A stretch of 64,000 nucleotides of DNA from Kordia algicida OT-1 (GCF_000154725.1 NZ_DS544873.1:939380-1003379); one strand, 5' to 3'. Shown: positions 46,623 to 55,520, counted from the first letter of the stretch. The notes: a model not told the origin generated them from the letters alone. Made by a program: numbers and translations.

Positions 46623-47402
46623 CTATTCATGCAATACTAAAAAAGGAATGTGTGTGTGATAGCTGATTTTATCTACCTTTGAGTGGAATAAAATCTGTTT
46701 AAAATAATTTAAATTTTTAGCCGCCATAATTATCAAATTGATGTCTTTACTTTCGGTAAAATCTTCCACAGCATCTTCCACATTATTATTGGTCAAAAAG
46801 TGAAAACTATATTCCAAATCATCCAAAAAATCTTCCAAAAGATGTTTGTTGGCTAATTGATGATTGTTTAGTTTTTGAGTCACTTTATTAATATATAAAA
46901 TACGTAATGACGTAATTTTTTTATCTAAAATTGTTGTAATAGGAGCCAAAGTCTGAATATCGGAAGCCAAGGTAAAATCTGTTGGAAAAGCAACTTCGTC
47001 AAACATGGTATAAGTAGCATTTTCAGGAACAATTAACAATTTGCACTTTACTTTAGTGATGACACTTTCGGCGTAATGTCCAATCATACAAGAATTTGTA
47101 TTAGACACACCTTTTGCGCCCATAATTATCATGTCAATCTTTTTATCTTCCACTTGATTGCGAATGGCTTCAATAAAAGAATTTTGTTCGGTAAGTGTAA
47201 AAAAGTGATGTTGAGCATTTGCAGGAAGTGCTGCAATGCGTTTTTGTAATTGTTGAAACTTTACGGCTACATTTGTTTCTGGAGATTCACAAACATGCAA
47301 CACATAAAAATTACACGTAGCATTTTCCAAAAACTGAAGCGCATACACAATGGCATTCCATGCGTTTTCTGAGAAGTCTGTTGGTAATAAAATGTTTTTC
47401 AT
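46623..47402 (-). CDS. universal stress protein, UspA type
   Basis: 259 aa from the ATG at 47402 (MKNILLPTDFSENAWNAIVY). An in-frame start eight codons earlier gives an N-terminus not seen in the paralogues. The GAKGVSNTNSCMIGHYAES stretch replaces the usual G-rich ATP loop, so nucleotide binding may be altered. C-terminal second Usp-like domain ends IPFLVLHE. Third of the tandem set, with its own upstream FNR-like site. Confidence 0.9.
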   Translation of the reverse strand: MKNILLPTDFSENAWNAIVYALQFLENATCNFYVLHVCESPETNVAVKFQQLQKRIAALPANAQHHFFTLTEQNSFIEAIRNQVEDKKIDMIIMGAKGVSNTNSCMIGHYAESVITKVKCKLLIVPENATYTMFDEVAFPTDFTLASDIQTLAPITTILDKKITSLRILYINKVTQKLNNHQLANKHLLEDFLDDLEYSFHFLTNNNVEDAVEDFTESKDINLIIMAAKNLNYFKQILFHSKVDKISYHTHIPFLVLHE

Positions 47403-47454
47403 GCTTAGATCGACGTTTACAGGCAAATCTAAGCGGAAGCAACTTTAAAAAATA

Positions 47455-47466
47455 TGATTTTGGTCA
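47455..47466. promoter_or_regulatory. FNR/Crp-like operator, one mismatch
   Basis: TGATTTTGGTCA: one position off the TGAT-N4-ATCA pattern found at 46586 and 49838. It starts 53 bp upstream of the 46623-47402 universal stress gene. Confidence 0.45.
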
Positions 47467-47491
47467 TATTCAATAAAATGACTTGTTTTCT

Positions 47492-48538
47492 TTAATACAT
47501 TTCTTGAAGTTGTTGGTAATCAACAATTTTAATATTTCTACCTTCAATTTCAATAATACCTTCTTTCTTGAAGCGCGACAGTGTTCTAATAAGTGTTTCG
47601 GTGGCAATTCCGGCAACACTAGCCAAATCGTTTCTGGAAATTTTGATAGGATCTTCTGGATTTCGATTGAGTTTTTCGGCAAATTTTAAAATCGTCGTCG
47701 CCGTTTTTCGATGTACAGAACTGTATGCCATTTGTAACAATTGATTTTTGATGCCTGAAATATTATCGGTCAACAATTGAATCAACTCTAAAGTAACTTT
47801 ATGATTTTTATCTAACACTGCAATCAATTCCGTTTTAGAAAGCGCGACAACTTCCGTAGCTTTTATCGCAGTTGCAGTTTCTTGATATGGCATGTTTTGG
47901 GTAAATGAGGTGTACCCAAACAAATCGTCTTCTTTGTGCAATGCGGTCGTTAATTCTTTTCCTTGTTCGTCAAACTTATGACATTTTACAACGCCTTTTA
48001 CAATCAAATAAATATAATTGGAATTTTGTCCTTCTTTGTAAATGATATCATTTTTTCCATAATTGAAAATGGTACCATTGTCATCAAAAAAGTTCTTCAA
48101 ATCATTTAAATCGCGTAATTGGTGTTCGTCATTATTCTCAACATTTCCTTCGCGTTCGTCTTTTAAAATCGCAGCTTTTGCTATTCTACTTTCTATGGCG
48201 CTAATCAATTCTTCTTCCTCAAAAGGTTTCGTAATATAATCGTCTGCGCCCAAATCCATTCCTTTTCGGATATCCTGACGTTCCGTTTTCGCCGATAAAA
48301 ATATAAACGGAATGTACTTTGTAGCATCGTTTTTAGACAATGCTTCCAACACGCCGTAACCGTCTAATGCTGGCATCATGATATCACATACAATAATGTC
48401 AGGTGAATCTTGTAACGCTGTTTCTACGCCTACTTTTCCGTTGGGCGCAGTCACAACATCATAATCAGCGAGTTCTAGCAATTCCGCCGTATTTTCTCTT
48501 AAAATTGTATCGTCTTCAATTAATAGTACTTTCTTCAT
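47492..48538 (-). CDS. response regulator fused to Crp/Fnr-type regulator
   Basis: 348 aa. REC domain (1-125; acidic pocket ED, phospho-acceptor Asp52 in VCDIMMP, Lys in TKPFEEEE), a cNMP-binding beta-roll (about 150-265; no Fe-S Cys cluster of the FNR type), and a C-terminal winged HTH (about 270-348; ISRNDLASVAGIATETLIR, recognition helix ETLIR like Crp/Fnr). It therefore couples two-component input to Crp-type DNA binding. It lies 9 bp downstream of the PAS kinase gene in the same operon, so that kinase is the likely partner. Likely targets are the adjacent stress genes. Confidence 0.93.
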   Translation of the reverse strand: MKKVLLIEDDTILRENTAELLELADYDVVTAPNGKVGVETALQDSPDIIVCDIMMPALDGYGVLEALSKNDATKYIPFIFLSAKTERQDIRKGMDLGADDYITKPFEEEELISAIESRIAKAAILKDEREGNVENNDEHQLRDLNDLKNFFDDNGTIFNYGKNDIIYKEGQNSNYIYLIVKGVVKCHKFDEQGKELTTALHKEDDLFGYTSFTQNMPYQETATAIKATEVVALSKTELIAVLDKNHKVTLELIQLLTDNISGIKNQLLQMAYSSVHRKTATTILKFAEKLNRNPEDPIKISRNDLASVAGIATETLIRTLSRFKKEGIIEIEGRNIKIVDYQQLQEMY

Positions 48539-48547
48539 CGGTTTGTT

Positions 48548-49771
48548 TTATACAGTGGCTTTATTGGGTATTTTTAGCGTAAAAGTGGTGCCTACGTTTT
48601 CTATACTTTCAAAAGAAATACTTCCTTTTAAATTCTCCAAGTGATTTTTTACAATATTCAATCCGATACCAGTTCCTTGCACTAATAAAGCGTTTTCAGC
48701 TCTAAAATAACGATTGAATATGTTTTTTTGTTCCTTTTCAGGGATACCAATTCCGTTGTCTTTAATTTGGATGGTTGTGATGAAATCGTCTTGTGTAATA
48801 CTGATATCAATAATGGTATTTTCAGAAGAATATTTAATGGCGTTATTGACAACATTTGATAAGGCCAATTCAATTATTTTTTCATCTTGATGCAACGAAA
48901 AACCATCAATATTATCCGGATAATTAATCTGTTGTCCGTCTTTTAACAACATGTTTGCATTATAGACAACTTCATTGACTACTTTGCTCACTTTGAAAGT
49001 ACTCAGCTTATAATTTACCTTTCCTTTTTCTAGTTTTTCAACCGAAAGGAAATCGTTTAGAATATTATTCAAATAATGAACTTTATCAGAAATAATCTTA
49101 ATATGTCGGTCGCGTTTGGCTTGTTGTTCGGTTAATTTATACTTTCCTAACAACATGGAAGATGTTAAAATACTACTTAAAGGTGTTTTGAATTCGTGTG
49201 AAACTAACGATAAAAATTTAGTTTTTAATTCATTCAGTTCCTGTTCTCGTTTTAGCGCAGTTTTTGCATCTTTTTCAGCTTGTAAACGTAATTTATTTTC
49301 AGCTTCCAACTCAGCAATTGTCTCACTTAACTCTTGTGTTCGTTGCATCACTTTTTGTTCCAAACCAGCATACAACTCCTGAATTTTTGCTTCTTGTTGT
49401 TTTCTAATTGTAATATCAATGACCAACGCCATTACATAGTTTTCATCATTTACCGAAAACGGATTCAAACCTGCTTCTACAGGAAATGTAGTTCCATTTT
49501 TGTGTGCGCCGTGTAAATCGCGTCCATGTCCCATTTGACGAGTTTCACGATGTTTCATAAAACTTTCAAAATGCGCTCCATGACCAGCGTGATATTTCTT
49601 TGGGATTAAGAGGTCTAATGATTTTTGAAGCAATTCGTCTCGTGAATAACCAAACATTTTTGCAGCAGCAGTATTGGCTTCCATTATTTTTTGCTGTTCG
49701 TTCACAATGATAACACCTTCAGAAACAGCGCCTAAAAGGATGTTAAAAATATCTTCTTCTTTGCGAAACAT
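48548..49771 (-). CDS. soluble PAS sensor histidine kinase
   Basis: 407 aa without membrane segments. A PAS domain (about 8-125; the His-rich HAGHGAHF segment and MGHGRDLHG stretch are typical of FixL-like PAS folds), a coiled coil (about 125-180), HisKA with phospho-acceptor His192 in SLVSHEFKTPLSS, and an HATPase domain with N box NVVNNAIKYS, G1 DNGIGIP and G2 GTGIGLN. Cytoplasmic sensing of redox, oxygen or a small ligand is inferred. Operon head, followed by the REC-Crp regulator. Confidence 0.93.
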   Translation of the reverse strand: MFRKEEDIFNILLGAVSEGVIIVNEQQKIMEANTAAAKMFGYSRDELLQKSLDLLIPKKYHAGHGAHFESFMKHRETRQMGHGRDLHGAHKNGTTFPVEAGLNPFSVNDENYVMALVIDITIRKQQEAKIQELYAGLEQKVMQRTQELSETIAELEAENKLRLQAEKDAKTALKREQELNELKTKFLSLVSHEFKTPLSSILTSSMLLGKYKLTEQQAKRDRHIKIISDKVHYLNNILNDFLSVEKLEKGKVNYKLSTFKVSKVVNEVVYNANMLLKDGQQINYPDNIDGFSLHQDEKIIELALSNVVNNAIKYSSENTIIDISITQDDFITTIQIKDNGIGIPEKEQKNIFNRYFRAENALLVQGTGIGLNIVKNHLENLKGSISFESIENVGTTFTLKIPNKATV

Positions 49772-49837
49772 ATGGCGTAGTAACGGTTATAATTAAGGAG
49801 CATAAAACTACAAAAAAATATGCACGAAGTTGGTTTC

Positions 49838-49849
49838 TGATTTATATCA
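49838..49849. promoter_or_regulatory. FNR/Crp-like operator between divergent genes
   Basis: TGATTTATATCA, a perfect TGAT-N4-ATCA palindrome. It lies 67 bp upstream of the histidine kinase start on the - strand and 51 bp upstream of the TerB-like gene on the + strand, so it could control both. A TATCTTTA hexamer at 49873-49880 resembles the Bacteroidota -7 box (TAnnTTTG) for the + gene. Confidence 0.55.
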
Positions 49850-49899
49850 TTGAAAAGAAATTTTTAACGGCGTATCTTTACGATATAAAGCAAGTCAAA

Positions 49900-50304
49900 A
49901 TGGAAAAAAATCAACACACTATTATTGAGTTTTATCAGCATGTCGGAAAGTTATTTTATGCAGTAGCACTTTCAGATAACAAATTAGATGAAGGCGAATT
50001 TGACACTTTAAAAAACGAACTTTCTACGGCAAGCTCTTTTACAGAACTTTTAGCTGTAGACAAGACCTTAGGAGGAAAGCATCATATTCTTTCTGCATTC
50101 ACACTTATGTTTGCCGATAAAGTTTCACCGCAAATCTGTTACGATGAATTTATAAGTTTTAAAGAGAAGCATGAAGAACTATTTACAGCATCGGTTAAGG
50201 AAAATATATTATCAATTGCGGGCAAAATAGCTTCAAGTTTTTCAAATCGTAACAAGTCAGAACTTATCATGCTTGCAAAATTGAGTATTGCGTTTAAGAA
50301 GTAA
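49900..50304 (+). CDS. small all-helical protein, TerB-like
   Basis: 134 aa, probably cytoplasmic, predicted mostly helical. The N-terminal half (FYAVALSDNKLDEGEF) resembles the acidic helix-turn-helix repeat of TerB/DjlA-type domains, but the match is weak and no function can be assigned. It is divergent from the histidine kinase and shares the FNR-like site, so it may belong to the same stress regulon. Its stop codon coincides with the left end of a MITE-like element. Confidence 0.75.
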   Translation: MEKNQHTIIEFYQHVGKLFYAVALSDNKLDEGEFDTLKNELSTASSFTELLAVDKTLGGKHHILSAFTLMFADKVSPQICYDEFISFKEKHEELFTASVKENILSIAGKIASSFSNRNKSELIMLAKLSIAFKK

Positions 50305-50463
50305 TACCAAATCAACCATAATATACAACATATAAACTCGTTCATTTGGCAGTGTAGTTTCTTGAGGCTCCTTTCCGTAGCTAGATGCAAAGAATCCACT
50401 GCGTCCTACACTACCAAAGCAACTTCGTTTCTAAAGTCGCATTTTATAGTAGATTTGGTATAA
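50302..50463. mobile_element. MITE-like element, 162 bp
   Basis: Bounded by TAATACCAAATC and GATTTGGTATAA, an 11/12 terminal inverted repeat. Inside there is a second inverted pair (GGCAGTGTAG near the left, CTACACTACC near the right). No coding capacity. It abuts the stop codon of the TerB-like gene. Confidence 0.65.
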
Positions 50464-50469
50464 CTAAAA

Positions 50470-50495
50470 AAAAGCGAACTTCTCAGCTCGCTTTT
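50470..50495 (-). terminator. terminator of the GH64-like gene
   Basis: Stem AAAAGCGA / TCGCTTTT around a 10-base loop, 35 bp beyond the stop codon of the minus-strand gene at 50530. Confidence 0.7.
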
Positions 50496-50529
50496 GTATG
50501 GTAATTGTAAATAATATAATAGGTAGGAG

Positions 50530-51669
50530 TTAACTCCAATCTGATAAAGTAATATTAAAGTTAGTTGGGTTTGTAATATCAATCAACGGGCTATCTTTGC
50601 TACAAACATCATCAAACGGGAATGCGTAAATTCCTGATTTATAGTTTTGATGAACGATGTTTGCATATTCATTTGTCACTCCGTTTTGTACCGTGTAAAA
50701 ATCACTTGTTGTACAATTTGGTTGCGTATCATTGCCGTTGCTACTTAAGATGGTTCTGTTTAAAGCAGCTCCTAAAATGGCAGCAATTTCTCCTAAAGGC
50801 GTATTGTTTGGTGCAGCTAATGTACCAACACAACCAAAAATATCATATGCTTTTCCTGGTCCAGGCTTTTGAATGGTAACGTCAGGTTGATCGGTTTGTG
50901 AGAAGACCAATTCGTCACTAGAATTCACGGTTCCTGTATATGTTCCGAATGTCGGACAGTTGATGGTTAGTGTATTCGATTTGAAGTTTTTCCAACAAGC
51001 ATCTACATACGCATCGTAAATAGTTGAAGAAAGTAAGTTTGGATTTGTAGTTTGTACAGCGTGTTGCGGACCTAATACACGAATGTTATTTCCTGAACCA
51101 TCTTTCATTATTAAATTGCTCCACGGACTTCCCAAAGCGGTAATTCCATCAAAAATAGCATCACGCGAACTTGTCGATTTCATAATTCCATTCGTTTTTG
51201 AGTCAGTTTTTCCGATAACTTCTATAGAAACAGGAGCAGAGAAGTAGTCTACAATGGTACAATCGGCATACAATTCAGTTCCAATATTTGTAAATTCTAC
51301 CACAACAAATAACGTATCAGCATCAGCCGTTCCAGGTGTAAATGGAGGTGTTTGAACTCCCAAACCATTTTGTCCGCCAGAAACAATATTAAAAACATTA
51401 GGCAATTGATTGAAAGAGAATAGGAATTGCCCAGACCACATTGGCGGTAAGTTGTTGAAGGCACTCAATTCGTCAACGGTTTTAAATAGTTTTGAACAAT
51501 CTTGTCCTTTGGTAAACTTTTGTAAAGAAGCATTTCCGTTGCTATCCACATCTACATAGCTCCAATTTGGAGAACTTGTCGCAGGATCACTATCCAATCC
51601 AAAGCAAATCCAATATACATCACTTGAAGATGTTCCACTGTTATTGGTAATATTAACTTGTATACTCAT
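50530..51669 (-). CDS. GH64-like beta-1,3-glucanase (thaumatin-like fold)
   Basis: 379 aa. C-terminal YAFPFDDVCSKDSPLID and FNITLSDW, the central VEFTNIG and VDYFSAPVSIEV, and an N-terminal beta-sandwich beginning VNITNNSG match the GH64/thaumatin-like superfamily. Members cut beta-1,3-glucans such as laminarin or fungal wall glucan. The acidic residues expected for catalysis are plausibly Glu in VEFT and Asp in VDYF. No signal peptide or type 9 secretion tail is visible, odd for a wall-degrading enzyme. The match was made by motif and overall pattern, not by search. Confidence 0.78.
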   Translation of the reverse strand: MSIQVNITNNSGTSSSDVYWICFGLDSDPATSSPNWSYVDVDSNGNASLQKFTKGQDCSKLFKTVDELSAFNNLPPMWSGQFLFSFNQLPNVFNIVSGGQNGLGVQTPPFTPGTADADTLFVVVEFTNIGTELYADCTIVDYFSAPVSIEVIGKTDSKTNGIMKSTSSRDAIFDGITALGSPWSNLIMKDGSGNNIRVLGPQHAVQTTNPNLLSSTIYDAYVDACWKNFKSNTLTINCPTFGTYTGTVNSSDELVFSQTDQPDVTIQKPGPGKAYDIFGCVGTLAAPNNTPLGEIAAILGAALNRTILSSNGNDTQPNCTTSDFYTVQNGVTNEYANIVHQNYKSGIYAFPFDDVCSKDSPLIDITNPTNFNITLSDWS

Positions 51670-51769
51670 AATGGTAAGGGTTTTAGATTATGATGTAAAA
51701 GTACTGTGGTTCAATAATTTATTATAGAGAGCAATTACGCGTTTTATCAAAACAGGAGATTTTACTTAG

Positions 51770-51932
51770 TGAAGTGATTTAAACTTTTCGGGTTTAAGCG
51801 AAAATTAGAAGTTTTAAGTACTGTTGAAGGCTTTTTTGAGTTTCATAGTAGCGCTACGGAACGAAAAAAAGACGAAAACAGGACTGAAAAACAGTAATTT
51901 TTTAGCAAATCAAAAAAGTTTAAATCACTTCA
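51770..51932. mobile_element. MITE-like element, 163 bp, 19-bp perfect terminal repeats
   Basis: TGAAGTGATTTAAACTTTT at the left end and its exact reverse complement at 51914-51932. The interior has no ORF. The terminal repeats differ from those of the 162-bp element at 50302, so two families are present. Confidence 0.75.
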
Positions 51933-51950
51933 GTTAAAAGTAGACATAAA

Positions 51951-51977
51951 AAAAGCTTCCGTTTTCGGGAAGCTTTT
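51951..51977 (-). terminator. terminator of the M28 peptidase gene
   Basis: AAAAGCTTCC, 7-base loop, GGAAGCTTTT: a perfect 10-bp stem 23 bp past the minus-strand stop codon. Confidence 0.8.
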
Positions 51978-51999
51978 CGTTTTTCTGTGTGTGAATTAT

Positions 52000-53556
52000 T
52001 TATTTGGTAGCTGTTGCTTTGTCGGCAACAATTCGTTTGTCTCTGTTTGCCAATTCCCACGCTGTGTGGAAAATTAAGCGTGTACGGTTTTCTAATAAAT
52101 CATAATTGATTTTTTCTACAGTATCACTAGGTTTGTGGTAATCATCATGGGTTCCGTTGAAATAGAAAATAACAGGAATGTTGTTTTTTGCAAAGTTGTA
52201 ATGATCGGAACGGTAGTAATAACGATTCGGATCATTTTCATCATTAAATGTATAATCTAGTTCAATGTTTGTGTATTTTTTGTTTACTTCTTCCGAAATG
52301 TTATGCAATTCAGTACTTAACTTATCAGAACCAATTAAGTATATATAATTACGATCACCTTCAGTACGTTTTGGATCAATACGTCCAATCATATCAATAT
52401 TTAAATCGCATACCGTTTGTTCTAATGGAAAAATCGGATTATCTGTGTAGTATCTTGAACCTAACAAACCTTTTTCTTCCCCAGTAACGTGTAAAAATAC
52501 GATAGAACGTTTTGGACCATTTCCTTCTTTTTGTGCTTTTCTAAAAGCTTCTGCAATTTCTAACATGGCAACTGTTCCCGAACCGTCATCGTCAGCACCA
52601 TTGTATATTTCGCCATTTTTCACACCTTCATGATCTAAATGCGCAGAGATTACAATATATTCTTCTGGTTTTTCAGAACCTTTTATGATTGCAACAACAT
52701 TTTCAGAACTTACGTCATTCGTTTTGTCATTAACAACTAAAGTAGCATCAACATTCATTGTTTTAGCGTTATCATCATTAGCAATCGTAGCATGTAAGTC
52801 TTTTGCCAACGTATCTCCAATAACATAATAGAAGAAAGGACTTTTTTCGCCTTTTAAGGAAACTCTATTATTGTTCTTAACATATGCCAATTGCATTTTG
52901 TAACGCGGATACATTTCATCCACATAAAATAAAACACCTTTTGCTTTGCGTTCTTTTGCTGCGTTAATTTTTGCCGCCGGACCTTGTCTGCCGTTACTCC
53001 ATTTGGAAGTTTCTTCTGTTCCAGAAACTACATAGTTTCCCTCTTTATTTTTTGGTTCTCCCATTTTGATAAGAAGCACTTTTCCTTCTACATTCTGATT
53101 GTCGTAGTCAGAATATTTTTCATCATCAATTCCATATCCTAAATATACAATGTCAGAGAATTTTATAGTTCCGTTTTGTCCTGCATTGAATGTCAAGAAA
53201 TCGTCTTCAAATTTATACGCCTTTCCGTCAATGGTTAAGGTTGAATTCAATTCGGCTCCTTTTTGCAAAGGAACATTTTGAAAATAATTTCCATCCTCTT
53301 GCGCCGCAGGAACCTTTAAGTTTTTATATTCATCTCTTAAATAGGCAACTGCTTTCTTTTGCCCAGGTTCTCCAGTATCTCTACCTTCAAATTCATCAGA
53401 TGCATATATGTACAAGTGTGTTTTTAATTCAGCTTCAGTAATTGTGTTAGCATAAGGAATCGGATCTACATTTTTGACATCTTTCTTGTCTGAAGTTTTC
53501 TGATTAGTTCCGCATCCAATCGCAGCTAAAAGGGCTAGGGATAGCAATTTTTTCAT
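52000..53556 (-). CDS. M28-family metallopeptidase lipoprotein
   Basis: 518 aa. N-terminal lipoprotein signal with lipobox ending AAIGC (Cys16), so it is probably anchored in an envelope membrane. A PA-type insert (about 130-260) precedes the M28 catalytic domain, where metal ligands are visible in SAHLDHEG, NGADDDGSG, TGEEKGLLG, LNIDMIGR and near YHKPSDT. Family members are zinc aminopeptidases used in peptide scavenging. A -7-type box (TACCTTTG on the minus strand) lies about 20 bp upstream. Confidence 0.93.
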   Translation of the reverse strand: MKKLLSLALLAAIGCGTNQKTSDKKDVKNVDPIPYANTITEAELKTHLYIYASDEFEGRDTGEPGQKKAVAYLRDEYKNLKVPAAQEDGNYFQNVPLQKGAELNSTLTIDGKAYKFEDDFLTFNAGQNGTIKFSDIVYLGYGIDDEKYSDYDNQNVEGKVLLIKMGEPKNKEGNYVVSGTEETSKWSNGRQGPAAKINAAKERKAKGVLFYVDEMYPRYKMQLAYVKNNNRVSLKGEKSPFFYYVIGDTLAKDLHATIANDDNAKTMNVDATLVVNDKTNDVSSENVVAIIKGSEKPEEYIVISAHLDHEGVKNGEIYNGADDDGSGTVAMLEIAEAFRKAQKEGNGPKRSIVFLHVTGEEKGLLGSRYYTDNPIFPLEQTVCDLNIDMIGRIDPKRTEGDRNYIYLIGSDKLSTELHNISEEVNKKYTNIELDYTFNDENDPNRYYYRSDHYNFAKNNIPVIFYFNGTHDDYHKPSDTVEKINYDLLENRTRLIFHTAWELANRDKRIVADKATATK

Positions 53557-53576
53557 ATAGTTATTTTTAGGATGCC

Positions 53577-53584
53577 CAAAGGTA
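53577..53584 (-). promoter_or_regulatory. Bacteroidota -7 box of the M28 gene
   Basis: TACCTTTG on the minus strand, an exact match to TAnnTTTG, 20 bp before the M28 start codon. No clear -33 TTTG box is seen at the expected spacing. Confidence 0.45.
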
Positions 53585-53655
53585 TTGAAATCAGTATCTT
53601 AATTTTGTTATAGATTTCTTAAAAAAATGTAAAAACAAGTATTTTTGAGAATAAA

Positions 53656-53689
53656 AAAAGTCTATCAAGTTGTTTTTTGATAGACTTTT
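53656..53689 (-). terminator. strong hairpin terminator
   Basis: AAAAGTCTATCAA, 8-base loop, TTGATAGACTTTT: a 13-bp perfect stem with T-rich flanks. It could end transcription arriving from the 54257 gene through the repeats, upstream of the M28 promoter. Confidence 0.75.
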
Positions 53690-53710
53690 CTTTCCGTTAG
53701 GTTCGCTATG

Positions 53711-54246
53711 CTCAATTCAAGGATTCAAAAATTTAATAATTCAAAGTTGTTTCTAAGACAAACCTGAATATTGTTTGAAACCAATTGCTACATTTCCAAA
53801 TTTTCAAATTGCTACATTAAAATTTAAATATCGCATCGCTCAAAGTATATTCATATTTTAGTTTGAATTTCCAATTACTCTTAGAACTTGACCAATACCT
53901 AATTCCCAAAAGCTAATGCCTGTTTTTTCGCTTTGCTTAATTCAAGGATTCAAAAATTTAATAATTCAATGTTGTTTCTAAGACAAACCTGAATATTGTT
54001 TTAAATCAATTGCTACAATTTCCAAATTTTCAAATTGCTACATTAAAATTTAAATATCGCTGTCGCTCAAAGTATATTCGTATTTTAGTTTGAATTTCCA
54101 ATTACTCTTAGAACTTGACTAATACCTAATTCCCAAAAGCTAATACCTATTTTTTTTGCTTCGCTCAATTCAAGGATTCAAAAATTCAATGATTCAAGGT
54201 TGTTTCTGAGAAAAATTTGAATATTGTTTGAAACAAATTGCTACAT
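53711..54246. repeat. 2.4 tandem copies of a ~225-bp intergenic repeat
   Basis: Copies start at about 53711, 53936 and 54164 (the last one cut at ~83 bp). Each begins CTCAATTCAAGGATTC or close, and the full copies contain TTGTTTCTAAGACAAACC and CCAATTACTCTTAGAACTTG. Copies differ by scattered substitutions and 3-bp indels. No coding potential. Confidence 0.85.
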
Positions 54247-54256
54247 TTCTTTTAAT

Positions 54257-54586
54257 TTATTCAATTCCTTCCAGTTCTTTTTCAATCTCTTTTAGGTCTT
54301 CTTTTTCTTGTTGTTTCTTTTCTTCAATAGTCAACTTTGCGTCGTCTGCAACCTTATTCTCTTTAAACATATTCATCGTAGTAATGGCTGCTGCCAGAAA
54401 AGACAATGCAATGATTAATTTTGGAACGCTTTCGCGGAGTCCGTTTTTTCTAGAAATAATTAATGCGGCAAATCCTAAGATAAGTCCGAAAACTACAGGA
54501 ATAAACGCAAAACTGTCAAAGAAAAAAGAAAGTAAAAAACCGAGTACAGCGGCAATACTTCCTAGTATGATACATAATGTTCTCAT
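54257..54586 (-). CDS. small membrane protein, unknown function
   Basis: 109 aa. Three predicted membrane helices (about 4-22, 26-45 and 57-75) are followed by a charged, Glu/Lys-rich cytoplasmic tail likely to form a coiled coil. Family not recognised. It lies 22 bp downstream of the DUF3108 gene on the same strand and is probably co-transcribed with it. Confidence 0.75.
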   Translation of the reverse strand: MRTLCIILGSIAAVLGFLLSFFFDSFAFIPVVFGLILGFAALIISRKNGLRESVPKLIIALSFLAAAITTMNMFKENKVADDAKLTIEEKKQQEKEDLKEIEKELEGIE

Positions 54587-54608
54587 GGTATATTTTTGGT
54601 TTTAATGA

Positions 54609-55394
54609 TTAATTTGCTAAGCCAGAAGCATTCGTTAGTTGTAACATTCCGCTTCCAATTGGAATGGTAAATCGTGCTTGTACAGGAACTTTGTTAGCAT
54701 CGGCAGTGAGCCAAAGTGTTCCAGATTTTAAGAATTCACCCGAAGTCAATACTTGTAATTTATAACATTCTTTACTTCCTAAATTTCCAGCATTTACCGT
54801 TTCTTTTCCAACATATTTAATCGTGACAGGTGTTTCTTTTCGATCAAAAATAATTTTGAAAGTTTTCGTATCGCCTACACGCGCACTTTCTATTGGTAAA
54901 TTACGCAAATTGTACAAAGTTGAAACAACATCCATTGCTTGATTGCTAAAACTAAAATTTTTATTTACAATCCAGTCCGTACCATCGCCTCTACGTTTTG
55001 TTTGTGTACTTTTTATCGTTTTACTTCTTTGATTGTACACATATTTCATTTTCTTTTTATAATTCCCTTCTTGTATATCTCTACGATACAAAACAGGCAA
55101 TAAACTAGCTTTGCTTACATATGATTCATACATATCACGAATTTTAAAAAAAGCATCAAACTTCTTATACGTAGTTGCACGAGATTTAAAATGCAATAAC
55201 GTGTTTTTTGATGTTTTTACTTCCGAGGTTTCCATGCTTACTTGCGCAAGCTGTGTCATAAATCCAGACATTTTGTATGATGCGGTAAAGGTAAGTTTTT
55301 CGCCATCTTTAAACGCCATTTTTTGCGCTGTTGCAACGGTTTGAAACATGAAACCTACCAAAAATAGACATACAATCTTTTTCATTTTATTCAT
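54609..55394 (-). CDS. DUF3108-type exported protein
   Basis: 261 aa with an N-terminal signal peptide (KKIVCLFLVGFMFQTVATAQ). The body is a beta-rich fold beginning FKDGEKLTFTASYKMSGFM, with VGDTKTFKIIFDRKE and TLWLTADANKVPVQARF, which match DUF3108 proteins of Bacteroidota, a periplasmic or envelope family of unknown role. A start three codons later (MKK, 55385) is equally possible. Confidence 0.85.
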   Translation of the reverse strand: MNKMKKIVCLFLVGFMFQTVATAQKMAFKDGEKLTFTASYKMSGFMTQLAQVSMETSEVKTSKNTLLHFKSRATTYKKFDAFFKIRDMYESYVSKASLLPVLYRRDIQEGNYKKKMKYVYNQRSKTIKSTQTKRRGDGTDWIVNKNFSFSNQAMDVVSTLYNLRNLPIESARVGDTKTFKIIFDRKETPVTIKYVGKETVNAGNLGSKECYKLQVLTSGEFLKSGTLWLTADANKVPVQARFTIPIGSGMLQLTNASGLAN

Positions 55395-55489
55395 TGTTTA
55401 GTTCTTTATTCTTTACTATTAACGTAGTATAAAACACTTATTGTGCCAAAGTATTATTTATTTGTCACAACACATCATTCTACATTTTG

Positions 55490-55497
55490 TAGCTTTG
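55490..55497 (+). promoter_or_regulatory. candidate -7 box TAGCTTTG
   Basis: Exact TAnnTTTG match, with a TTTG at 55461 as a possible -33 box (25-bp spacing, longer than the usual 17-23). It supports a start downstream of 55500 for the hypothetical gene. Confidence 0.35.
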
Positions 55498-55520
55498 ACA
55501 AAAATACACATTACCGCGCA

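Larger units (their letters stand above)
51670..51999. other. 330-bp intergenic region with MITE and terminator
   Basis: Between the GH64-like gene and the M28 peptidase. It contains the 163-bp element at 51770-51932 and the hairpin at 51951-51977; the remainder is AT-rich with no recognisable gene. Confidence 0.8.
53557..54256. other. 700-bp intergenic region with terminator and tandem repeats
   Basis: Holds the M28 promoter region, a strong hairpin at 53656-53689 and 2.4 copies of a ~225-bp tandem repeat. No ORF in it has a credible protein; frames are broken and composition is AT-rich. Confidence 0.8.
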
